A stretch of DNA of 64,000 bases from F23-D06 sp045600905 (GCA_045600905.1 JAZRYT010000189.1:83351-147350), one strand, 5' to 3'; shown: positions 54,238 to 63,037, counted from the stretch's first letter. The notes: a model not told the origin generated them from the sequence alone. Numbers and translations are program-made.

Positions 54238-55440
54238 TTATTTTTCTCTACGAATTTTCAAACCAATTGCTTCCGTGTGTGCCACTATAAATTCTTTAGA
54301 ATCATTAACCACACAAGCCAAATAGCCTCCGCCTCCAGCACCCGGCATTTTCCAAGCCAGGACACCATCCATAGCAGAATATTTGTCAATATACGCTTGT
54401 ACAGAACCCTGAATCATAGCTGGGAACATAGCCACCTGCGCATTGAAGGAAGCCCTATAGGCATCGGCAAATTCTGACAAATTCTTTCCCAATATCGCCT
54501 GCCAACACGCTTCTGCGGCAGAAGCCAATGCACGAACCTTCGATTCTGTAATATCTTTATTGAACACCACATTGCACCCTACAGGACGCGGTTCCATTGG
54601 AATCAGTACCAAATGATTTTCCAACCATTGCAAAACAGTTTCATCAGAGCACCGTTCTATCTCTTCCGGCCAAAAATGATTGTCGTAATAGTGACGACAA
54701 AGCCCAGGCACGCAAATGCCAATGGAATCCTGCGCCCCACTGACAATGCCGTCCGCACGTTCCGGGCTGTTTTCAAAGCAAAAGACCAAACGGGCTAACG
54801 TCTCTGCATCCATCACGGGAAGCTCATACGGCCAAATACGCTTGATGACATTTCGTGTTGATGTGGAAAGGCCACAGCGTTCGCGGATTTCAAAAGTTGG
54901 CTCCAACGAAATCGTAATGGCCCAACCTGGTGCATAACAACTCACATACGGCTGATCAATCCACGTGCCGGCCAAATCCAAACGAGTGGGTAACAGACAA
55001 AATGTGTTGTCGGTGGGACTTCCCACTCCAAGTTCTTTCTTCAATTCTGTAGAAGAACGAGCGACCAAACCATCGTGTGGAATTCTATCCAAAACCACGT
55101 ATTCCATTCCTCTTTCCTCACAAACCTGACGTTTTGATTCGGACGCGCCATCACTGTTGACCACCAATATGTCCGGATTTACCAAATCCAATGTCGGCAG
55201 GAAATCCAAAACACCATCACCTTGATTGATGAACGCGTCTTTGACATAACGGATAGACTTCACCATAAACAGCCGTTCCTGTTCTGGATAAACGGTTTTG
55301 TGATTTTTATAATGCAAAATTGTATTATCGGAACCTATTCCGACATACAAGTCGCCGTATTCGGCAGCCTGCTTGAAAAATTCAACGTGACCGCTATGTA
55401 GCAAGTCGTAACATCCTGAAACAAAAACCTTCTTTGTCAT
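54238..55440 (-). CDS. Fusion of a HIGH-type nucleotidyltransferase and a GHMP-kinase-like domain
   Basis: 400 residues. N-terminus (about 1-140): cytidylyltransferase-like, with GCYDLLHSGHVEFF (HxGH motif) and SSTELKK. C-terminus (about 150-400): GHMP-kinase-like with motif 1 PTRLDLAGTWIDQP, a short GLSTSTR in place of motif 2, the QD motif SGAQDSIGI shared with fucokinase/heptose kinases, and motif 3 PGAGGGGYL. The spacing between motifs 1 and 2 is about 35 residues against 90 or more in known kinases, so the ATP lobe is reduced and activity is uncertain. Position between fucP and fcl suggests a fucose salvage role, perhaps a compact analogue of the much larger bifunctional FKP; this is inference. 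Confidence 0.75.
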   Translation of the reverse strand: MTKKVFVSGCYDLLHSGHVEFFKQAAEYGDLYVGIGSDNTILHYKNHKTVYPEQERLFMVKSIRYVKDAFINQGDGVLDFLPTLDLVNPDILVVNSDGASESKRQVCEERGMEYVVLDRIPHDGLVARSSTELKKELGVGSPTDNTFCLLPTRLDLAGTWIDQPYVSCYAPGWAITISLEPTFEIRERCGLSTSTRNVIKRIWPYELPVMDAETLARLVFCFENSPERADGIVSGAQDSIGICVPGLCRHYYDNHFWPEEIERCSDETVLQWLENHLVLIPMEPRPVGCNVVFNKDITESKVRALASAAEACWQAILGKNLSEFADAYRASFNAQVAMFPAMIQGSVQAYIDKYSAMDGVLAWKMPGAGGGGYLACVVNDSKEFIVAHTEAIGLKIRREK

Positions 55441-55441
55441 A

Positions 55442-56383
55442 TTATCGTTCTGCTCTTATGGGGTTTTCGAGAAAATCCTTATATGCCAAACAAATTCCAT
55501 CTTCCAGTTCCGTCGTATAAGTCCAACCCAATGCGGTGGCTTTCGACACATCCAACAGTTTTCGAGGAGTTCCGTTCGGTTTTGAGGTGTCCCACAAAAT
55601 TCGGCCTTCGTACCCGATTACTTTTGCAACCAATTCGGTCAGTTCCTTTATTGACAATTCTTTTCCTGTACCGGCATTCACGGTCTCATCACCACTGTAA
55701 TTGTTCATTAGGAAGACGCACAGGTTGGCCAAATCGTCCACATAAAGGAACTCGCGCAGCGGGCTACCATCACCCCAGCAGGTGACCTCTTTTAATCTGG
55801 CCTGTTTCGCTTCGTGAAATCTACGAATCAAAGCAGGAAGTACGTGTGAATGTTCCGGATGATAATTGTCATTGGGACCATATAAATTAGTGGGCATCAC
55901 AGAAATATAATCTGTGCCATATTGACGGTTCAGGAACTCGCAATATTTCAAGCCGGAAATCTTGGCCAAAGCGTATGCTTCGTTCGTCTTTTCCAATTCA
56001 GAAGTCAGCAAACAATTCTCTTTCATTGGCTGGGGTGCCATCCGAGGATAGATACAACTGGATCCCAAAAATTCCAGTTTCTTGCAGCCATTCTTCCAAG
56101 CGGAATGAATGACATTCATTTCCAAAATCATATTGTCATACATAAAATCTGCCAAGGCATTCTGGTTGGCAATGATGCCACCTACCTTTGCTGCTGCCAA
56201 AAACACATATTCAGGTTTTTCCTCTGCAAAAAATGCCTCCACTGCATCTTGTCGTGTCAAGTCGAGTTCTTTATGAGTTCTTGTAATAATATTGTTGTAA
56301 CCTTGGCGCTGTAATTCACGCACAATAGCACTACCCACCATCCCTTTATGACCAGCCACAAATATTTTTGATTCTTTTTCCAT
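55442..56383 (-). CDS. fcl: GDP-L-fucose synthase
   Basis: 313-residue SDR epimerase-reductase that converts GDP-4-keto-6-deoxymannose to GDP-L-fucose. VAGHKGMVGSAIVREL cofactor motif, SSCIYPRMAPQPMKE, and YALAK active-site motif; the MPTNLYGPNDNYHPEHSHVLPALIRRF segment is diagnostic. It ends one base before the nucleotidyltransferase-kinase gene. The gmd gene is its functional partner but is separated by an inserted gene and repeats. Confidence 0.95.
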   Translation of the reverse strand: MEKESKIFVAGHKGMVGSAIVRELQRQGYNNIITRTHKELDLTRQDAVEAFFAEEKPEYVFLAAAKVGGIIANQNALADFMYDNMILEMNVIHSAWKNGCKKLEFLGSSCIYPRMAPQPMKENCLLTSELEKTNEAYALAKISGLKYCEFLNRQYGTDYISVMPTNLYGPNDNYHPEHSHVLPALIRRFHEAKQARLKEVTCWGDGSPLREFLYVDDLANLCVFLMNNYSGDETVNAGTGKELSIKELTELVAKVIGYEGRILWDTSKPNGTPRKLLDVSKATALGWTYTTELEDGICLAYKDFLENPIRAER

Positions 56384-56397
56384 TATTTCATTTTTTT

Positions 56398-56545
56398 ACG
56401 TTGACGTTGACGCTGACGCTGACTTTTTTTTACGTTGACGTTGACGCTGACGTTGACTTTTTTGACGTTGACGTTAACGTTAACTCTGTTAAGGTTAAGG
56501 TTAAGGTTAAGGTTATCGTCATCGTCATCGTTATCGTCATCGTTT
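56398..56545. repeat. Hexamer repeat array, fcl side
   Basis: Successive blocks of 6-base units: ACGTTG/ACGCTG (three blocks separated by T-runs), four AAGGTT units, then five ATCGTC/ATCGTT units. The last block supplies the stop codon of the four-helix gene. Confidence 0.9.
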
Positions 56546-56902
56546 CTCCCTTACCTTCGCCGCCAGTGCGTTGATTTGTCTTTCAATTGAATTTATTTTT
56601 TCCATCAAATCGTCGTGCGACTTTTCATCTAAGTAACCAATATTTAATGCAATTAATAACTGAGATTCGACTTCAAATGCAGAGCCGAGAGCAATATCTA
56701 AGAAATGGGCGAAATCAGCATCCGACGGACGTGCACATCCTTCTGCAATGTTACTGCTTATACTTACTACAGCTCTTTGAAGTTGATCTCCCAACCCCTT
56801 CTTTTCAAACCACGGCAAAACCGACGTCACCTTATAAACGTAGGTAGCAAATGCTATGGCATCTTTCCAAACCTGATATTCTCTGAAATTCCGTGTTCCC
56901 AT
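56537..56902 (-). CDS. Four-helix-bundle protein (S23/IVP family, bAvd-like)
   Basis: 121 residues: FREYQVWKDAIAFATYVYKVTSVLPWFEKKGLGDQLQRAVVSISSNIAEGCARPSDADFAHFLDIALGSAFEVESQLLIALNIGYL, the conserved pattern of the 23S-rRNA intervening-sequence/S23 four-helix protein, related to the accessory protein of diversity-generating retroelements. Its C-terminal CGA TGA codons are part of a hexamer array, and another array precedes it. It interrupts the gmd-fcl operon. No reverse transcriptase or template repeat is nearby; function unknown. Confidence 0.88.
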   Translation of the reverse strand: MGTRNFREYQVWKDAIAFATYVYKVTSVLPWFEKKGLGDQLQRAVVSISSNIAEGCARPSDADFAHFLDIALGSAFEVESQLLIALNIGYLDEKSHDDLMEKINSIERQINALAAKVREKR

Positions 56903-56934
56903 TGTTCCAATTCATCATTATTCTTTACTATGTC

Positions 56935-56982
56935 ATCGTCATCGTTAACGTCATCGTCATCGTCATCGTTATCGTCAACGTT
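56935..56982. repeat. Hexamer repeat array, gmd side
   Basis: Eight 6-base units of the ATCGTC/ATCGTT/AACGTY type; the gmd stop codon (56975-56977) lies within it. It matches the innermost block of the array on the other side of the four-helix gene. Confidence 0.9.
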
Positions 56983-58021
56983 TCATATCATATTCCACCA
57001 TCAATTTCACCAACTCCTTAAACGGTGTTTTAGTCGGATTCCACCCCAGTAACGTTTTTGCTTTAGTCGGATCGCCGAGCAACTGTTCAACCTCGGCCGG
57101 ACGGAAATATTTCGGGTCGACTTCCACTAAAATTCTACCAGTATTAATGTCTATGCCTTTTTCATTCACGCCTTCACCTTCCCAACGCAAGTCTATTCCC
57201 GCATAATGGAATGCCAATGTTGCAAATTCTCGCACCGTGTGGTATTCACCCGTCGCAATCACAAAGTCTTCCGGAGTCTCGTGTTGCAGCATCAGCCACA
57301 TACACTCTACATAATCTTTAGCATAGCCCCAGTCGCGCAAGGCATTCAGGTTGCCAAGGTAAAGCTTGTCTTGTTTGCCCTGAGCAATACGAGCAGCTGC
57401 CAACGTGATTTTTCGCGTGACAAACGTTTCGCCACGGCGTTCGCTTTCGTGATTGAACAATATGCCGTTTACGGCAAACATCCCGTAACTCTCGCGATAA
57501 TTTTTCACAATCCAGAAGCCATACTGTTTGGCAACCCCATACGGAGAACGCGGATAAAAGGGCGTGGTTTCTTTTTGTGGGATTTCCTGCACCAAGCCGA
57601 ACAATTCGGAAGTTGAAGCTTGATAGACTTTACAGGTCTTCTCCATTCCCAAAATTCGAATGGCTTCCAATAAGCGAAGCACACCTGTAGCATCCGTTTC
57701 CGCGGTATATTCCGGACAATCGAAGCTCACCTTTACGTGGCTTTGAGCGGCGAGGTTATACACCTCATCCGGCTTGACCTGCTGCAAGATGCGCACAAGT
57801 GAAGACGAGTCCGTCATATCGCCATAATGCAAGTTTACCAGTCGTTTCTGCTTCATATCTCGCACCCACTCATCCAAGTATAGGTGCTCGATTCTTCCCG
57901 TATTGAAGGATGAAGAGCGACGGATGATACCGTGCACCTCGTAACCTTTTTCCAATAAAAATTCAGCCAAGAAGGAGCCGTCTTGGCCAGTTATTCCTGT
58001 AATGAGTGCAATCTTTTGCAT
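56975..58021 (-). CDS. gmd: GDP-mannose 4,6-dehydratase
   Basis: 348-residue SDR that makes GDP-4-keto-6-deoxymannose, the precursor of GDP-L-fucose. GITGQDGSFLAEFLLEKGYEVHGIIRRSSSFNTGRI, ASTSELFG and YGVAKQYG are diagnostic. The C-terminus ends within a hexamer array. It begins 13 bases after the GT2 gene and is separated from fcl by the four-helix insertion. Confidence 0.96.
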   Translation of the reverse strand: MQKIALITGITGQDGSFLAEFLLEKGYEVHGIIRRSSSFNTGRIEHLYLDEWVRDMKQKRLVNLHYGDMTDSSSLVRILQQVKPDEVYNLAAQSHVKVSFDCPEYTAETDATGVLRLLEAIRILGMEKTCKVYQASTSELFGLVQEIPQKETTPFYPRSPYGVAKQYGFWIVKNYRESYGMFAVNGILFNHESERRGETFVTRKITLAAARIAQGKQDKLYLGNLNALRDWGYAKDYVECMWLMLQHETPEDFVIATGEYHTVREFATLAFHYAGIDLRWEGEGVNEKGIDINTGRILVEVDPKYFRPAEVEQLLGDPTKAKTLLGWNPTKTPFKELVKLMVEYDMKR

Positions 58022-58034
58022 ATTATTATAATTA

Positions 58035-58796
58035 TTAATGTTTTACCGTAAATGGATAACGCACAACAATTTTGAAGTGCGCCCACAACGTGGCGCACAA
58101 GCCGAAATGCTTCTTCATTATCTTATACCGTTCCATCCAGGATTTCTTGCGATGCATGTCTGAAACACCCGATGTCATAAAGCGTGACAGATAATTATCA
58201 ATATACAAATTCTTCTTTGACACAGTCAGCACTTTACAAGTCCAATCGTAATCCGCAGAGATCCTATATGATAAATCATAATCAGGAGCAATGCTTTTTC
58301 GTACTAATATTGACTGGTGGCATACAACCAGACCATTCAGTAAACTTTTACGCGTAAGCACTTTGGGGGCAATTTTATGGCGTTCCCCTAAAGGTTTGTC
58401 CTCTTCATCAATAATCAGCGACTGACCATAAATGACATCAGATTCGGGATTGGCTTTTAAGTTTTCTAAAATGCAAGCTACCGTATTTTCATCGTATATC
58501 TTGTCACCGGCATTCATAAACCAGACGAAATCGCCGGTTGCCATACGCATTCCCTTGTTCATCGCATCATACAAACCCTTGTCGGGTTCACTTACCCAAC
58601 GAACCGGGAATGGAGACTCTGAACGCTGGATTCGGCTTTCGTAATCCTTAATGATTTCAACGGTCGCATCTTTTGACTTTCCATCCACGATTATATACTC
58701 AAAATCACGGCAGGTTTGCGCCAATATGCTGTCAATAGTCTTGGCTAAAAACCGCCCTGCATTGAAAGTGATTGTTATAATAGATAGTGTAGGCAT
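58035..58796 (-). CDS. Family 2 glycosyltransferase
   Basis: 253 residues from the Met at 58796 (MPTLSIITITFNAGRFLAKTIDSILAQTCRDFEYIIVDGKSKDATV). GT-A fold with DGKSKD and MNAGDKIYD (DxD-like) near 95. Similar to WcaA/WcaE-type transferases, often acting next to gmd/fcl in capsule loci. The upstream in-frame start at 58859 overlaps the YfhO gene and is rejected. 7 bases separate it from the YfhO-type gene. Confidence 0.87.
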   Translation of the reverse strand: MPTLSIITITFNAGRFLAKTIDSILAQTCRDFEYIIVDGKSKDATVEIIKDYESRIQRSESPFPVRWVSEPDKGLYDAMNKGMRMATGDFVWFMNAGDKIYDENTVACILENLKANPESDVIYGQSLIIDEEDKPLGERHKIAPKVLTRKSLLNGLVVCHQSILVRKSIAPDYDLSYRISADYDWTCKVLTVSKKNLYIDNYLSRFMTSGVSDMHRKKSWMERYKIMKKHFGLCATLWAHFKIVVRYPFTVKH

Positions 58797-58803
58797 ATAT
58801 TCA

Positions 58804-61410
58804 CTAGTTAGCTTCAAGTACAACTTCTTTTCTACGTCTGTAGCAAAGACATCCAACACCTGCCAACAATACTACAATGTTGATGATGGAGGAGATATTG
58901 CTAACCTTCTGTCCTAAGAAACGGGTGTACGGCACAAATTTGAAGTCAATAACGTGCTCGCCTGCGGGAATCATCATTGCTCTGAGCACATAGTTGGCTC
59001 TGAACAGCGGAGCCGGCTTGCCGTCAATCGTAACTTCCCAACCATCTTCCTTATGGTTCTGCCAGCCATCACGGTCATAATATATTTCAGAGAAAACAGC
59101 CAACTGCTGTGTTTTGGCCGAAGTCTTATACGTAAGATGATTGGGTTTGCACAAGGTATTGACAATCGTATTCAAAGAGTCTGTCGTGAAAGATTTTGCC
59201 GTCACGTCGGCAGCAAATCGCTTATCAATAATAGCGGTATTGCGCAAATCCGTTTTGCCCAATGCCAATATTTCAGCATCCGCATTATCCACCATCTCCA
59301 CATTCCGCACAAACCAGACATTGCCCTGTCTGTGCGGATTCATCAGTGGCATCGTGGCACCGCCATTGAGCGGGACAATGAAATACTTCGTGTTCAACAT
59401 ATTCAAAATCGGATAAGCATTGGCATCCACTGCCGCCATATCGCCTTGCGTTTTCACTATGGCGTTCAATGCCTTCTGCATATCATCTGCGATGTAAAAA
59501 TCAATCAAATCCTGATAACGACGCAATTTGGCCGGACTGTATCCGCCAACAGACTTGTGATAGAAAGAAGTCTGTGCTTCATTGAATGTGTTGGAAGCTA
59601 AATTCAGCACACGGTAATTGATATCTTTGTCTTGCAGAATCTGCTCGTCGGTTGCCGTCTTGGGAACGATATTCTGTGTTTTCTGCTTACGTTCGAAACT
59701 CTCATCATTGAGATATCTTCTATCCACTGCCCACAAATCCACCAATACCAACACTGCCAATGAACAGGTAAGCATCCACTCTTTCTTCAAGAAGTTTTTC
59801 AGATAAAGCCAAAGCATTCCGAATGCCAAAGCAATAAATACGATGGAACGGAAGGCATCCTTCATCAACATTGATTTACGGTAGTTGATGAGGATATCCA
59901 TAATATTGTCAATACGTCCCTGGTCAAAGCCGGCGGACGCCAACTGCTGCTTGAAACCGGGGTCGCCGGCTCCCGTGAAGGAGAAAGATGATTTGCCGAT
60001 AATCATCAACAGCAGACAGAGGCCGGCACTGATGAAGAAACTGATATAGGTGTATTTCCAGACCTTCTGCTTTTCGATATTACCATTGAAAATATCCTTC
60101 AAAGCGAAAAGTCCCAACATTGGCATAGCCACTCCCGCTATAACCAACGACATAGAAGGAGTCCTGAACTTATTGTACATAGGCAGATTGTGGAACAGCC
60201 ATTCGTTAAGAGACATAAAATTCTTGCCCCAAGCCAACAAAAACGAGACCACACATGCGGCAATGATCCACCATTTCTCGGGTCCTTTAACCACGAACAA
60301 GCCTAAGATAAACAGGAAACAAACAATGGCGCCCACATATACGGGACCTTCCGTAAAGGGTTGCTCACCCCAATAGGTGGGCAAGTACGGAGATCCATAT
60401 CCGGCATCTCTCAGTTCTTTAACTACAGGATCGGTGCGTTCCAACATCACGTGGCCGCCACCATAAAGGTTGGGCACCAGCTGGGTGAAAGTTTCCATTT
60501 TACCATAACTCCAGGCGTAGGCGTAGTCTATATCCAGACCGCCAGCATTGGGTGTGGCAGAAGCCTTTTGATTTTCAGGGGTAATACTTAATTCGGCACC
60601 GCCACGCATCGTGTCCTTGCTGTACTTGGCAGTAGGATACAAACTTCCAACAGAAGGCAAAACCGCCAATCCTGCCGCCACCACCAATAAGCCGGAGGCC
60701 TTCAAGAATGAACTGAACTGCTCGGTTTTGCGAATGCTGGCAATGATGTAATACACCAAATAGGAAATTCCTACACAGGCCACCATCAAGGCAGCATAAT
60801 AATCAATTTGAACGTGACTACGGCTGATAAGAATCCCTAAGAAAGTCAAAGTAATCAGGAATCCCGGAAGATATTTCTTTCTAAAGCAGAGCATTACACC
60901 ACCCAACATAGGTGCAATATAAGCCATTGCATATCCTTTGGTAACGTGTCCCGCGTGTATTATAATAATATTGTATGAGGCAAAACCGTATGCGATGGCC
61001 CCCAATAGGGCAAACCAGGCATTCGCCCCCATACAAACCATAAAGATATAGAATCCTATCAGATAGGAAAACAGTATCCCCGCTGTTTTATAGGGCATTT
61101 CTAAGCGAAGCACATTCGCCAATTTTGCAAAAATATTTAACGAAGATCCCTGTCCAGCCACCGTAGTTGAAGGCATACCGCAAAACATACCATTTGACCA
61201 TTCGGAGCCGATGCCGTCTTCAGCACGCAAATCATTAACATCCTTCACCATACAGATGGCACTGATATCGTCACCTTGCGGCAAATCTTTATTGTCCATA
61301 AAAATGGGACTGAAATAAAATATTGTGAGCAAATACAGAATGGCAATAGCTGCCACGTGGGGAAGCACTTTTTTCCACCACGGCTTCGATTGTAATGTGT
61401 TATTATTCAT
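58804..61410 (-). CDS. YfhO-family large membrane protein
   Basis: 868 residues with about twelve to fourteen membrane helices and a soluble region (about 600-830). It shows the YfhO/GT-C-like pattern (PQGDDISAI in the first periplasmic loop; YFIVPLN and YYDRDGWQNHKEDGWEVTIDGKPAPLFRANYVLRAMMIPAGEH near the C-terminus). Members are proposed glycosyltransferases for lipoteichoic or surface glycans; substrate here unknown. First gene of the long minus-strand operon. Confidence 0.86.
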   Translation of the reverse strand: MNNNTLQSKPWWKKVLPHVAAIAILYLLTIFYFSPIFMDNKDLPQGDDISAICMVKDVNDLRAEDGIGSEWSNGMFCGMPSTTVAGQGSSLNIFAKLANVLRLEMPYKTAGILFSYLIGFYIFMVCMGANAWFALLGAIAYGFASYNIIIIHAGHVTKGYAMAYIAPMLGGVMLCFRKKYLPGFLITLTFLGILISRSHVQIDYYAALMVACVGISYLVYYIIASIRKTEQFSSFLKASGLLVVAAGLAVLPSVGSLYPTAKYSKDTMRGGAELSITPENQKASATPNAGGLDIDYAYAWSYGKMETFTQLVPNLYGGGHVMLERTDPVVKELRDAGYGSPYLPTYWGEQPFTEGPVYVGAIVCFLFILGLFVVKGPEKWWIIAACVVSFLLAWGKNFMSLNEWLFHNLPMYNKFRTPSMSLVIAGVAMPMLGLFALKDIFNGNIEKQKVWKYTYISFFISAGLCLLLMIIGKSSFSFTGAGDPGFKQQLASAGFDQGRIDNIMDILINYRKSMLMKDAFRSIVFIALAFGMLWLYLKNFLKKEWMLTCSLAVLVLVDLWAVDRRYLNDESFERKQKTQNIVPKTATDEQILQDKDINYRVLNLASNTFNEAQTSFYHKSVGGYSPAKLRRYQDLIDFYIADDMQKALNAIVKTQGDMAAVDANAYPILNMLNTKYFIVPLNGGATMPLMNPHRQGNVWFVRNVEMVDNADAEILALGKTDLRNTAIIDKRFAADVTAKSFTTDSLNTIVNTLCKPNHLTYKTSAKTQQLAVFSEIYYDRDGWQNHKEDGWEVTIDGKPAPLFRANYVLRAMMIPAGEHVIDFKFVPYTRFLGQKVSNISSIINIVVLLAGVGCLCYRRRKEVVLEAN

Positions 61411-61457
61411 TTCTCTAAATTTTAGTATCTATTATCACGAATATCAATAATTCTAAT

Positions 61458-62444
61458 TTATCTTGCTTTTAGGAATGAGTTTATGCGCGTCTTAAAAAAC
61501 TTCTGGTAATAATCCTTGAGTTTCTCGCTCAAAAAAGAGTTTTCTACTAATTTGTCTGCCAAAGGATATGTTTGACAGAACTTCTCTATTTTTTTCTCCG
61601 CAACAGCATTTGGGACTCCTATTCTTTGGGCTAAAATCAGGAAATCTGTTCCTGTGACGTAATGTTTGGGAATCCATCCGTTGTACAGACCTTTACTTAG
61701 GGCAAATATGGAATCGCCAGGGAGATGTATCGTTGTATTTATCAAATCGTACGCAGGAGCAAGTCGGTAATCACCGAAATTGGTTTTGATTACGGAAAAG
61801 TTTTTGATATGGGCATCGCCATTCCCAAATACGAAATTGAAAAGAAGTAACTCAAAATACTTCACGATTTCAATCTTCCACGCTGGCAGAAATTTTTGTA
61901 TGAGCAGCCCGACATCCTCGTAACTCAACGCATCATATTTGTAATTTCCACCGTGGGTGGCCGCAGACAGTCCCGCCAAAGAAGCAAAGTCTTCCTGCTG
62001 TATCTTTTCTCCATTCTTCTTTATATCATAGCGTTTGCACAAATAGGCAGCTTCCCCTTTTTGTGAAAAACACAAGGCCGACTTCGCCGTATCGATTTTA
62101 TAAACCTGCGAGGCAATTTGCATCGTCAGATGCTCGTTCGCAGGACTAAAGTCCCGGTTTTCAAAACGAGGAAGTTTGGGTTTCAAAATATATTTTCCCT
62201 GTTCGCTCGAATGAGTGAGCCGAAATTCTCCATTGTCAATAATCACAGAATATTTAGATTGAACACCTGACAACGATATACGCTCGCGGTTATCGTCAAA
62301 CAGTTTGGTCTCGTTCTCTGCGGGGAACGAATCGTATGGGAGGATATGCGACACCCTCTTGCCATCGGCAAAATTCTTGATGGCCACAGGCGAGTAGGTG
62401 TCAAAATCGGCTTCTAATGTACAGGGGCAAACTTCAATCTTCAT
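61458..62444 (-). CDS. hipT: HipT/HipA-like kinase of a tripartite hipBST system
   Basis: 328 residues. Kinase of the HipA superfamily lacking the N-terminal subdomain, which is encoded by the previous gene. Ser57 and Ser59 lie in ERISLSGVQSK, the phosphorylation motif region; the catalytic loop is FGNGDAHIKNFS and the metal-binding APAYDL follows. From memory, E. coli O127 HipT is autophosphorylated at Ser57 and Ser59, the same positions. HipT there phosphorylates tryptophanyl-tRNA synthetase. It overlaps hipS by 11 bases. Confidence 0.9.
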   Translation of the reverse strand: MKIEVCPCTLEADFDTYSPVAIKNFADGKRVSHILPYDSFPAENETKLFDDNRERISLSGVQSKYSVIIDNGEFRLTHSSEQGKYILKPKLPRFENRDFSPANEHLTMQIASQVYKIDTAKSALCFSQKGEAAYLCKRYDIKKNGEKIQQEDFASLAGLSAATHGGNYKYDALSYEDVGLLIQKFLPAWKIEIVKYFELLLFNFVFGNGDAHIKNFSVIKTNFGDYRLAPAYDLINTTIHLPGDSIFALSKGLYNGWIPKHYVTGTDFLILAQRIGVPNAVAEKKIEKFCQTYPLADKLVENSFLSEKLKDYYQKFFKTRINSFLKAR

Positions 62445-62766
62445 CTTTTCTCACAGTTATAGCACCTGGGGTGTCACAATTAGCAGTATGTAGAAGGATT
62501 CCAAAATCATCTTCCGGGGCTATCTTGAACCGACCGGCCTGAAGCGCCCTGTTTTCGCCTTCTGATAACATATTGGCAAAGAAAGGGAATAATGTCAATG
62601 ATTGATGGACTTTATTCTTTTTGCTTAATGTCAAGCTGATTGAATCGGAGGCCGGATCATTGAAATAGTTGTCGTCATATACAAACAGATAGCCTTCCCC
62701 TGGAATCTCAGACAAGAATCCTGCAAAAACTTTATTATTGAATACTTTCAGCGTCCTCATTGTCAT
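62434..62766 (-). CDS. hipS: HipS-like protein (HipA N-subdomain 1)
   Basis: 110 residues matching the isolated N-terminal subdomain of HipA (KVFNNKVFAGFLSEIPGEGYLFVYDDNYFNDPASDSISLTLSKKNKVHQSLTLFPFFANMLSEGENRALQAGRFKIAPEDDFGILLHTANCDTPGAI). In the tripartite systems this small protein is the antitoxin. It overlaps both neighbours (hipB by about 30 bases, hipT by 11). An alternative start is the third codon (Met). Confidence 0.88.
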   Translation of the reverse strand: MTMRTLKVFNNKVFAGFLSEIPGEGYLFVYDDNYFNDPASDSISLTLSKKNKVHQSLTLFPFFANMLSEGENRALQAGRFKIAPEDDFGILLHTANCDTPGAITVRKDED

Positions 62767-62956
62767 TTATTTTAACTTCCAGATGCATACCCAAAACGGA
62801 AAGAATCTCATTCACCACCCTCAATGTTGGATTTCCTTGCGACCTTTCAACAGAAATCAACGTGTTGATACTCACGTTACACAACTCGGAAAGTTGCTCC
62901 TGTGTCACTCCCAATTCTTTACGTCGTTTCTCTATTGCTTTTCCAATGTCACACAT
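62735..62956 (-). CDS. hipB: HipB-like HTH regulator
   Basis: 73 residues, XRE-type helix-turn-helix (IGKAIEKRRKELGVTQEQLSELCNVSINTLISVERSQGNPTLRVVNEILSVLGMHLEV). It should repress the operon by binding the ACAAT-N2-ATTGT palindromes upstream. The start at 62956 is preferred; the open frame extends further upstream across the -7 element. Confidence 0.9.
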   Translation of the reverse strand: MCDIGKAIEKRRKELGVTQEQLSELCNVSINTLISVERSQGNPTLRVVNEILSVLGMHLEVKINDNEDAESIQ

Positions 62957-62965
62957 AAAAACCAC

Positions 62966-62977
62966 AATACATTGTAT
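62966..62977. promoter_or_regulatory. Candidate HipB operator 1 (ACAAT-AC-ATTGT)
   Basis: Inverted repeat between the hipB start and the -7 element. The half-site equals that of the second palindrome at 63025-63036. Confidence 0.7.
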
Positions 62978-62987
62978 AATCGCCGCA

Positions 62988-63020
62988 AAAATACACTTTT
63001 TTCTCAATCATCCATATCAA
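62988..63020 (-). promoter_or_regulatory. hipBST promoter
   Basis: Minus-strand -7 TATTTTTG (62995-62988) and TTG (63020-63018) 22 bases upstream, slightly longer than the usual spacing. It lies between the two palindromes. Confidence 0.6.
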
Positions 63021-63023
63021 ATA

Positions 63024-63037
63024 CACAATTAATTGTG
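63024..63037. promoter_or_regulatory. Candidate HipB operator 2 (perfect 14-bp palindrome)
   Basis: CACAATTAATTGTG is a perfect palindrome containing ACAAT-TA-ATTGT, the same half-sites as operator 1, with centres 59 bp apart. Confidence 0.75.

Noticed and set aside
56537..56902. Diversity-generating retroelement based on the bAvd-like protein
   Set aside because: No reverse transcriptase, template repeat or variable repeat is found within the window.
56398..56982. Possible CRISPR array in the hexamer repeats
   Set aside because: Units are only 6 bases with no spacers, and no cas genes are present.
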